A DNA stretch of 9,474 nt, taken from NCBI GenBank assembly GCA_012798485.1, contig JAAZND010000036.1, forward strand, positions 1 to 9,474, read 5' to 3'. This DNA comes from Candidatus Beckwithbacteria bacterium (GTDB lineage: Bacteria > Patescibacteriota > Microgenomatia > UBA1400 > UBA1449). A program made the position numbers and the translations under genes. This document shows positions 1-5,961 of the stretch, piece by piece. The notes under the pieces are model-generated. The model was given only the letters and a program-made list of their open reading frames with translations. It was not told where the DNA came from and made no database searches. Every line of letters begins with the position of its first letter. Within the stretch, counting starts at the first letter, position 1.

Positions 1-176
1 CCAAAGCCAGAGAGTTGGTCGTTCAGTCTCAAAAAGCATCCACTTCTTATCTGCAAAGGCGTTTAAGTCTGGGCTATGCTCGGGCTGCCAGGCTAATGGA
101 TCTTTTAGAAATTGAAGGCATTATTGGACCTACCGATGGGGCCAGTCCGAGGAAAGTATTGAAAAAGAGCTTATGA
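1..176 (+). CDS. ftsK: FtsK/SpoIIIE DNA translocase, C-terminal gamma domain (partial, 5' end outside window)
   Basis: Only the last 57 codons are visible, read from base 3 to the TGA at 174-176. They form a typical FtsK gamma winged-helix domain: a KASTSYLQRRL segment, then GYARAARLMDLLE, then GIIGPTDGASPRKVL near the end. In FtsK this domain reads the polar KOPS/SRS sequences that steer the hexameric motor toward the dif region, and it contacts the Xer recombinase during chromosome segregation at the septum. The motor and membrane domains lie outside the window. The stop codon overlaps the ATG of the next small ORF (ATGA, 173-176), which suggests translational coupling. The family call is strong; whether it is the housekeeping copy cannot be judged from this fragment. 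Confidence 0.92.
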   Translation, partial: KARELVVQSQKASTSYLQRRLSLGYARAARLMDLLEIEGIIGPTDGASPRKVLKKSL

Positions 177-426
177 AAAACATTGAGGAAAGCTTAAAAC
201 CAGCTGAGTTTTTAGAACACTTTGGACATATACAAAAAATAACACGCGCTGAAATGAGGCTCGCTTAAGAGGAGAGTTGTATCGCAAATTAAATCCAATA
301 AATTTATTTGTTCTGCCCAAGGGCTTATTGGAGCGTTATAAAGTGGCAAAAAAAATTGAATTGGTAGCAGACCATATTTTATCTTTTTATTCCTATCAGC
401 TAATTCTTAAGTATTTTTATGGCTAG
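173..426 (+). pseudogene. Small ORF coupled to ftsK, apparently frameshifted (31 aa as read, about 84 aa if joined)
   Basis: An ATG at 173 overlaps the ftsK stop and opens a 31-aa frame (starts MKNIEESLKPAEFLEHF, ends AEMRLA) that stops at TAA 266-268. A second frame, displaced by -1, is open from about 265 to the TAG at 424-426. It reads like genuine protein (GELYRKLNPINLFVLPKG, then LLERYKVAKKIELVADHIL) but has no ATG of its own. Joining the two at bases 265-267 would give about 84 aa. An A8 run at 348-355 is another possible slippage or indel site. The end overlaps the 3' end of the convergent membrane-protein gene by 27 bases. I do not recognise the product. It could be a decayed gene, a programmed frameshift or an assembly error, or the 31-aa peptide could be the true product. 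Confidence 0.4.
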
Positions 427-1266
427 CACCGAGTTTTTTTCAATTATAAAGGCAGTCTTCGAAGAATCCAATGAACTAACTACATATTGAGAATTTGACG
501 CCAAAATTAAATTGCCAATTAGTGATAGATTATCGTCTTTTATCTTAAGCTCATTTAAATCAGCTAGAGGTGAGCTTCTCTCAATAATCAACTCTATTTT
601 GATTGGCTCACCCCCACCTAATCCATAAGGAATTTTAGGATAGATTGTTTGAGCAAAAAGATTTACTTGAACGAATAGAGATATGGACAGGAGAAATATT
701 AGAATTAATTGCATCATAAATCCATAATATTCTTTTTTTGCTTTCGATTCGCTGACATCTTTTTTTGTTAAATAAGACAGAATACTTACTAGGAACACGA
801 ATAGAAACGAAGTGCTAATATATAAAATATTATGCCAAATAAATCTATAAAATTCAAAAAATCGCAATGGAGTATAATTACTATCAGTACGGAAGACACC
901 TATAAACAACTCATAAATTAAATATGCAGCAACAAATGTAACCATCAAGGCTACTAATGCAGAACCCAATAAAACAGCAATAACTTTAAATCTATCCTGT
1001 TTTGTAGGGGGATTTTTATGAATTAAATCAAAGACTACTTTACCATAGTAAATGCAAAAATTGAGCAGAATGAAAATTAATACTAATGGGAATAGAAATA
1101 AGAATCCAGAAACCAAATAGTTAATCTTTAATAATTCATTATGGAAAACACCATATCGAGACATGTGAAAGAATTCTACTAAAAATCCTGCCAGATAAAC
1201 TAGAGCGGCTCCAGATAAGCCCAGTTTAGTTAATTTTTCAATTCCATCAAGCATTGAGTTTTTCAT
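400..1266 (-). CDS. Five-helix integral membrane protein of unknown function
   Basis: This 288-aa protein has about five predicted membrane segments near residues 13-35, 50-75, 95-120, 142-166 and 183-206. The basic loops at 76-94 and 166-182 should be cytoplasmic by the positive-inside rule. That places the N-terminus inside and the C-terminal 80 residues outside. The C-terminal part begins with YPKIPYGLGGGEPIKIEL and continues with beta-strand-like alternation (residues 250-286), suggesting a small folded domain. I recognise no enzyme motif and no transporter family. The ATG at 1266 is supported by an AAAAGG Shine-Dalgarno at 1273-1278 with six bases between. Two promoter candidates lie upstream, and a terminator-like hairpin separates it from the restriction operon on the same strand, so it is probably its own transcription unit. 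It looks more AT-rich than the operon to its right. It is convergent with the ftsK-linked ORF. Confidence 0.85.
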   Translation of the reverse strand: MKNSMLDGIEKLTKLGLSGAALVYLAGFLVEFFHMSRYGVFHNELLKINYLVSGFLFLFPLVLIFILLNFCIYYGKVVFDLIHKNPPTKQDRFKVIAVLLGSALVALMVTFVAAYLIYELFIGVFRTDSNYTPLRFFEFYRFIWHNILYISTSFLFVFLVSILSYLTKKDVSESKAKKEYYGFMMQLILIFLLSISLFVQVNLFAQTIYPKIPYGLGGGEPIKIELIIERSSPLADLNELKIKDDNLSLIGNLILASNSQYVVSSLDSSKTAFIIEKNSVLAIKILKN

Positions 1267-1272
1267 ACGTTA

Positions 1273-1278
1273 CCTTTT
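1273..1278 (-). promoter_or_regulatory. Shine-Dalgarno of the membrane-protein gene
   Basis: The minus strand reads AAAAGG here, six bases before the ATG at 1264-1266. It is the only clear Shine-Dalgarno among the minus-strand genes of the window and it fixes the start of the 288-aa membrane protein. Confidence 0.7.
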
Positions 1279-1318
1279 CAACAATAAGGGTCAATGTGCT
1301 GAATTTTTTTAATTGTTT

Positions 1319-1346
1319 ATTGTACAAAGTTATGAACACCTATCAA
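1319..1346 (-). promoter_or_regulatory. Sigma70-like promoter P1 for the membrane-protein gene
   Basis: The minus strand shows TTGATA (1341-1346), a 16-base spacer, and TACAAT (1319-1324), close to the TTGACA/TATAAT consensus. Transcription would start near 1312, giving a leader of about 45 bases ahead of the ATG at 1266. This is the better placed of two overlapping candidates. It is a sequence match only, in an AT-rich background where chance matches occur. Confidence 0.55.
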
Positions 1347-1357
1347 GTATCATCGGA

Positions 1358-1386
1358 TTAATATAGTAGATTATTTTTGTTTTCAA
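1358..1386 (-). promoter_or_regulatory. Sigma70-like promoter P2 for the membrane-protein gene
   Basis: The minus strand shows TTGAAA (1381-1386), a 17-base spacer and TATTAA (1358-1363). An alternative -10, TATATT, lies at 1360-1365. It is just upstream of P1 and would give a leader of roughly 85 bases. Tandem promoters are possible, but the region is AT-rich and the evidence is weaker than for P1. Confidence 0.35.
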
Positions 1387-1490
1387 AACTTTGATTCTAA
1401 ATTAAAATAAAAAACCCGTTGGAAGTTATGTTATTAAGTTACATTTTTATCGCCGTTCATATTGCAATGAGATAAAAAACAGTGTAAATG

Positions 1491-1524
1491 AAAAAGGCAC
1501 GTCTTTGATAGATTGTGCCTTTTT
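1491..1524 (-). terminator. Hairpin terminator at the end of the three-gene operon
   Basis: The arms 1491-1500 (AAAAAGGCAC) and 1515-1524 (GTGCCTTTTT) are perfect inverted repeats of 10 bp around a 14-base loop. Read on either strand the hairpin ends in a run of five T, so it could act in both directions. Its position 79 bases past the stop of the endonuclease III-like gene fits the end of the minus-strand operon and insulates the membrane-protein gene from it. Confidence 0.7.
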
Positions 1525-1532
1525 GTTTGGAG

Positions 1533-1552
1533 GGGGTTACCTAGGTGACCCC
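1533..1552. repeat. 20-bp near-perfect palindrome centred on CCTAGG
   Basis: The two 10-base halves pair throughout, with one G-T mismatch (1538 with 1547), around the centre CCTAGG at 1540-1545. Each half carries a GGTNACC motif (1535-1541 and 1544-1550). It lies between the operon's last stop codon and the terminator hairpin. As RNA it can fold into a GC-rich hairpin with a tight four-base loop. As DNA it could be a dimeric protein-binding site or an intergenic repeat unit. Only one copy was noticed in the window. Confidence 0.6.
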
Positions 1553-1602
1553 TGACGTTCAAGTTAACATAATCTTAATTATGCACAAAAAACAAGACAA
1601 CC

Positions 1603-2427
1603 TCATCGCGCTCTTTTTATTCCTGTTAAGCAGTTTTTGTTAATTGGGCATGTTTCGCATTTGGTTTTTGCTTTACATTTACTCCGTCCCAAGTGCCAGA
1701 AAATTCTATCAAGATCAACTGGAGTAAATTGGTTATTACATAAAGCCGCCAAATGCAGAAAAAGGCGGTGTAGAAAAAGACAATTATCCGGATCAGACGG
1801 GTTTGTACCAAATTCGATTGTCTTATCCTCGGTGATGTCCCAACCATAGGCCAAGAGGCCAATTCTCGCGACTACGCGCGTGACATGCAAGTCAAAAGCA
1901 GCGTAGTTAGGATTAAAGTTAGAAAGGGCCAGGTCGCGAACTTTAAACCCGATATTCTTGATTTTAAGTAGCGCATCATCGATAAAATTGTTGTCTTTAT
2001 TAGCTTCGGCTTGATTAAAATAGCCAGACCAATTCCAGGCCAGAGTGTCGCCGAAATAGTTAACAACGGCGCTAATTACAGCCGCGCCTTTTGTTGATCC
2101 CCATCGATAGCGAGACAGCATTAATACTTTTTGATAATTCTCGTCGGTTAAGTCGCTTTTTTGGTGGATTATTTGACAAAATGCTTGGTAAAAGCGCTCA
2201 CCGGCTTCACCTAAAATACCCCTGACCATTAGATCTCGGATAAATATTGAAAGTATTTTAATATCATTTTCTTCTGATTGCTGATTTAATAATGCTAAGT
2301 TATTTTTAGTCTGATTTCTTTGCTCCGCAAGCCATTCTTTGATTGTTTTTGTGTGGCCATCAAAAGAAGACCTTATATCAAGCAATAATTCAATGGTTTG
2401 TGGTAAATCTGGGATTGTGATTTTCAT
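1603..2427 (-). CDS. Endonuclease III-like HhH-GPD DNA glycosylase/AP lyase, third gene of the restriction operon
   Basis: This 274-aa protein carries the core of the endonuclease III (Nth/MutY) superfamily. The helix-hairpin-helix is at about 154-168 (KIKNIGFKVRDLAL), with Lys162 in the place of the catalytic Lys120 of E. coli Nth. Asp179 in AFDLHVTRV matches Asp138 of Nth (VDTHIFRV). WHLGRSKC (244-251) leads into Cys251, 257, 260 and 266, which would bind a [4Fe-4S] cluster. Their spacing is C-x5-C-x2-C-x5-C, one residue short of the usual C-x6-C-x2-C-x5-C. Having both Lys and Asp suggests a bifunctional glycosylase with AP-lyase activity. It is longer than Nth (211 aa): about 60 N-terminal residues have no recognisable counterpart, and the Nth motif around SAQATD is not conserved, so substrate choice is probably different. 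The ATG is nine bases after the methyltransferase stop with no clear Shine-Dalgarno, which suggests coupled translation. Its role with the methyltransferase is unknown: restriction effector or repair partner. Confidence 0.8.
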   Translation of the reverse strand: MKITIPDLPQTIELLLDIRSSFDGHTKTIKEWLAEQRNQTKNNLALLNQQSEENDIKILSIFIRDLMVRGILGEAGERFYQAFCQIIHQKSDLTDENYQKVLMLSRYRWGSTKGAAVISAVVNYFGDTLAWNWSGYFNQAEANKDNNFIDDALLKIKNIGFKVRDLALSNFNPNYAAFDLHVTRVVARIGLLAYGWDITEDKTIEFGTNPSDPDNCLFLHRLFLHLAALCNNQFTPVDLDRIFWHLGRSKCKAKTKCETCPINKNCLTGIKRAR

Positions 2428-2436
2428 ATTATAAAC

Positions 2437-5400
2437 TTAGACGCTTTCTGCTTTACTAAGGCGATTCCAAACAAGCCTGCATACAGCGCGATATACGTCT
2501 TTTCGTTCCTCCACCCCAAGCCCCAGCATGTCAAAAACTATTTTGTCTAGTGCGGCACGATCTGGAAGCGGTTTGGGCTCTTGTGCCTCTATTGGTGTTG
2601 CCAATTTCGGATTAATTCCACATTCTACAAAAATTGATTTGTTTTCTCTTGTTAATAATGATTCAAAAGCAGCTTTGTTTATAACATTGGCATCAAGGGG
2701 TATGCACAATGACGAATTGACTTCATACACCATAAGGCTCCTTGCTCCTAGGCCGAGACCGGAGCGGGTCATTGTTTCTGAAAGAAGAGAATAAATCGTA
2801 CTATTTAAAAAAAACCGAACTTGTTCATTATAAGTACCATAGTAAAGTCTGCAATCGGCCAACACTTGCTTCTCAGTAAGGTACACAGCCAAGCGATCAT
2901 TTACTTCTTTAGTCCAAAATGTATTGCCATAGCCCACAGAAAGCGACCACCAGTATTTTCTTCCTGATACACTCGGAACATCTTTCCAAAAGACACCGTC
3001 TTTTGTTTTTTGTTTCTCTCCCCACTCAATATATTTCAGCGCATTAGTTCCCTTGAGGTCTTTCTTGCTTTTATTACACACAAAAACCTTGTATTTCAAG
3101 TTGTCAGGATTGACTAAAATACTTTTACACTCACGAGGACTTTTAATGACCGGCCGCAGAAACGCTTCTTCTATTTTCCATTCTTTGGCTTGGGCGTCCA
3201 GAAGGTAGAAAAACTCATTAATGCCTGTTGTAAAACCACGACTAACTTCTGCAATATCTACAAGTCGTTTATATTTATTTTTTCCTTTTTCTAAAACTGT
3301 AAAAAAAATGTTTGGTGCCCGAAGATACTTGCCCCCCCATTTGTCACCAACATATTTTCCTCCGAGGTTTTTTTGGTCTTCGTTAGTGAATTCTGTGCCC
3401 GATTCTCTTAGATCGTTGGTTGCAATAGGATAAACGCGAAACACATCATTGCTAGTCACATTTTGCGCATTTTCAATCGATCGTAAATTTTCTGTAAAGA
3501 CAGATTCTTCAAAAGGCTTTTTGAACGCCACAAATTTTATTAAACCATTATCGTCAATCTTCTTTTGGGGTGCGTGAATTATTGAAATAATTGTATTAAC
3601 ATCGGCAGCGCCAAAACTTCTCTTGGCATGGTTATCAATAATAAGCTCTATTTGACAACGCTTTAATAAAAAGTCTTGAAGCCATACACCATAAGCCACA
3701 TCTAACCAAGAGTTTGAACAGATAAATGTGTGAATGCCCGAGGGATTGAGTAATCGTAATCCGCGAATATAAAAATAAGTATAGAGATCTGATTGAGCGT
3801 TAATTTTTAATTTCGGAGGAAAATCATTTGGGAAATCTATCTTGACCATTTCCTGGAGATAGTTTTTGTATTCTTTTTTGTCTTTTACTCTTCCGGTTGG
3901 GTCGGCAATATCTTCCTGACGAACATATGGTGGATTGCCAATGATTATATCAAAGCCATCTTTTTCTCCAAAAACATCAGCAAATTCTATGCTCCAAACC
4001 AGAGGTTTGTCTTTATGAAGTGCATTTTTTTGCTCTTCAAGATCAGACATTTCCCTTTCAAGGATTGCAATTTTGTCCTTGTTAAGTTCTAACTCGACCT
4101 GAGCCCCACCATCTCTTTCTCCAAACAGTGATAAAGTTTTTGCGGGTTTTATATTTTTAAGGTTTCTTAATTCAATAATTTTATCAGAAATCTCTGTGTC
4201 AAGAATTTCTTTATAAATTGCCAATTCTCTTTGCCGCAATTCCCAGTCATTAAGATCGCTTTTGTTGTCAAAATATTGAAGTTTAAGGCTTTTAAGCTTT
4301 GTAATTTTATCTTTCAGGGCCTTACTTAACCCCATATTATGCCCGGAAACAGGAAATGCTTTAGAGCCTACACGCTGAACCAGGGAATCTCCTTGTCTTA
4401 CCTTAAAATCCAAGCTGGGTAAAATTGGCTCCAGCGAATTTTTCAATTCATCTGGGGCATCTACAAAGAGAGATAGCCAAAGGCGCAGCTGGCAAATCCA
4501 AACAGCCCATTCTTTTACTTCTACTCCATATAAGGAATCCTTGATGATCTGCTTTTTTCTTTCAAATAAGTCTTTTCCATTGAGGCCATATCTATGCTTT
4601 AAAGATTGTTCAACATCATCTAAAACTTGCATCATTCCAACTAGAAAAGCGCCTGATCCAACAGCAAGATCGCATATGGCCAAATTCTCCAGCTTTGTCA
4701 AAATTTCTTGGGCCTCTTTGCGAGAAAAGCTCCCCACCTTTTGATCGTCTTCCTGGGCGCTTTCTTTAAAAAATAGCTCATAGAGGTTTTCCGTTCGAAT
4801 TGGATTTTCTAGATTTTTCTGAAGCCATTTAACCAGGCTTAGCCGGCACATCAAATCTACTTCAGTTCTCGGAGTATAAACCGCGCCATCGGCCTTATTA
4901 ACTAATCGTTCAAAGATAATACCTAAAAATTCGGGGTTAAGCTGTAAATCTTCGTCCTCAAGAGAATTTTCTTCTATTGTGAAACTATGTGCAAACAAAA
5001 AGTCGAAAAACTCTTTAATTTCTTTGTCGGGGATAATCCAATCATTATCATCATAGCCCCTTTTTATCTTAAATAGTCCACCATTAAGATAGGGTGCCAT
5101 TTGTAAATTAAGTTCCGTCTCCTTAGAAAAGTCATTGTTTCCATAAGAGACTTTCCTGCCTTGCGGAGAATTAAGGGCCTCAAAAAAAAGTGGCGTAAGC
5201 CAGCGCGCATAAAAGCGGTTTTTTCCAAAAGACTGTTTCTGATACTCACCCCAAAAGTGTTGGATAAATCTCTCGTTATCCCCAAGCCACCGCCTCTTTT
5301 GAATAAAGCCAATAAATATCGTCCGAATGCAGAAAAGTAAAATAAAATCACGCACCATTTCCGGATTGCTGATTTTATTTATTTTTTGAGTTTCTTTTAC

Positions 5401-5961
5401 GGTTTTATCATAAATTTTAAAGAACTCATTATAAAAAAGATCTGTAACGGCAGTAATGGAGAACGCAGCTTTGATATTATCAAGGCGGTCAAAATCGCCG
5501 CCACCAATTTGCTTTAGGAAGGTTTTGTTGGTAAATTCTCGACTAACAAAATAAGTAAACCTACGAAAGTTATTCCATTGTCTTTGTGTCCCCGTTGATT
5601 CCGGATAAACAAGAGAAAAGCGAAAATTTCCACCTTGGTCGCTAAATATAAAAATGCCAGCAGCGTGAATCTGATTTTTAGTGGACTTTAAAATACTTTT
5701 GGCTTTTTCATATTGAGCCCTCTTCCCTGCTCGTTCAGAGAGTTCGCCCTTGACTACAAAGGAGCAAACCAAAAGGCTCTCTGTATCCGAGAATTTTATT
5801 TCTCCTAATTTTATACCAGCTTTAAAATAGTCGTCGTTATATTGGCTATAGTTTTCTTTTTGTTTCACAAATTTCCGGCTTTTTTCGCGGAAAAAACGGC
5901 ATAATTGATCAGTTGAAAAGTCATTAATTAAGCCGTCTAAAATTTGTTGGGTTTCATTCAT
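2437..5961 (-). CDS. Eco57I-type DNA methyltransferase (adenine-class, gamma-type) with N-terminal accessory domain and C-terminal specificity domain
   Basis: This 1174-aa protein has the class I SAM-dependent methyltransferase motifs in the order X, I, II, III, IV: VYTPRTEVDLM (361-371), DLAVGSGAFLVGMM (431-444, SAM binding), YGVEVKEWAVW (478-488), GDSL (524-527) and the catalytic GNPPYV (675-680). NPPY marks an amino-methyltransferase, most likely N6-adenine. A long charged helical stretch at about 541-655 separates motifs III and IV. Residues about 890-1090 look like a TaqI/Eco57I-type target recognition domain (RGFTTGINEFFYL at 908-920; FLNSTIYSLL at 1051-1060). The first 350 residues are a conserved-looking accessory region without an obvious PD-(D/E)xK nuclease site. 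It is larger than a simple methylase and similar in size to type IIG and PglX/DrmMI-like enzymes. The ATG overlaps the helicase stop within ATGAATGA (5954-5961). It probably protects host DNA and supplies sequence specificity to the operon, with cleavage by the neighbouring PLD-helicase. Confidence 0.9.
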   Translation of the reverse strand: MNETQQILDGLINDFSTDQLCRFFREKSRKFVKQKENYSQYNDDYFKAGIKLGEIKFSDTESLLVCSFVVKGELSERAGKRAQYEKAKSILKSTKNQIHAAGIFIFSDQGGNFRFSLVYPESTGTQRQWNNFRRFTYFVSREFTNKTFLKQIGGGDFDRLDNIKAAFSITAVTDLFYNEFFKIYDKTVKETQKINKISNPEMVRDFILLFCIRTIFIGFIQKRRWLGDNERFIQHFWGEYQKQSFGKNRFYARWLTPLFFEALNSPQGRKVSYGNNDFSKETELNLQMAPYLNGGLFKIKRGYDDNDWIIPDKEIKEFFDFLFAHSFTIEENSLEDEDLQLNPEFLGIIFERLVNKADGAVYTPRTEVDLMCRLSLVKWLQKNLENPIRTENLYELFFKESAQEDDQKVGSFSRKEAQEILTKLENLAICDLAVGSGAFLVGMMQVLDDVEQSLKHRYGLNGKDLFERKKQIIKDSLYGVEVKEWAVWICQLRLWLSLFVDAPDELKNSLEPILPSLDFKVRQGDSLVQRVGSKAFPVSGHNMGLSKALKDKITKLKSLKLQYFDNKSDLNDWELRQRELAIYKEILDTEISDKIIELRNLKNIKPAKTLSLFGERDGGAQVELELNKDKIAILEREMSDLEEQKNALHKDKPLVWSIEFADVFGEKDGFDIIIGNPPYVRQEDIADPTGRVKDKKEYKNYLQEMVKIDFPNDFPPKLKINAQSDLYTYFYIRGLRLLNPSGIHTFICSNSWLDVAYGVWLQDFLLKRCQIELIIDNHAKRSFGAADVNTIISIIHAPQKKIDDNGLIKFVAFKKPFEESVFTENLRSIENAQNVTSNDVFRVYPIATNDLRESGTEFTNEDQKNLGGKYVGDKWGGKYLRAPNIFFTVLEKGKNKYKRLVDIAEVSRGFTTGINEFFYLLDAQAKEWKIEEAFLRPVIKSPRECKSILVNPDNLKYKVFVCNKSKKDLKGTNALKYIEWGEKQKTKDGVFWKDVPSVSGRKYWWSLSVGYGNTFWTKEVNDRLAVYLTEKQVLADCRLYYGTYNEQVRFFLNSTIYSLLSETMTRSGLGLGARSLMVYEVNSSLCIPLDANVINKAAFESLLTRENKSIFVECGINPKLATPIEAQEPKPLPDRAALDKIVFDMLGLGVEERKDVYRAVCRLVWNRLSKAESV
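5954..5961 (-). promoter_or_regulatory. ATGAATGA stop-start overlap coupling helicase and methyltransferase
   Basis: The helicase ends in TGA at 5954-5956, inside the methyltransferase start region (ATG 5959-5961). The two frames share eight bases and are offset. With only a weak purine stretch (GAGAA, about 10 bases upstream) to recruit ribosomes, translation of the methyltransferase probably depends on the helicase being translated, which would keep the two proteins in balance. Confidence 0.6.

Larger units (their letters stand above)
1267..1602. other. Intergenic region between the operon end and the membrane-protein gene
   Basis: No plausible coding frame was seen in this 336-base AT-rich stretch. 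From right to left along the minus-strand direction of transcription it holds a 20-bp palindrome, a terminator-like hairpin, then two promoter candidates and a Shine-Dalgarno serving the membrane-protein gene. About 1390-1490 contains nothing I can assign. Confidence 0.7.

Noticed and set aside
1626..2066. Open frames of 64-78 codons overlapping the endonuclease III-like gene
   Set aside because: They lie in other frames of a gene with clear catalytic motifs, have no RBS and look unlike real protein, so they are shadows.
5064..5351. A 95-codon frame inside the methyltransferase gene
   Set aside because: Same-strand shadow of the N-terminal domain with no RBS and a low-complexity, unlikely composition.
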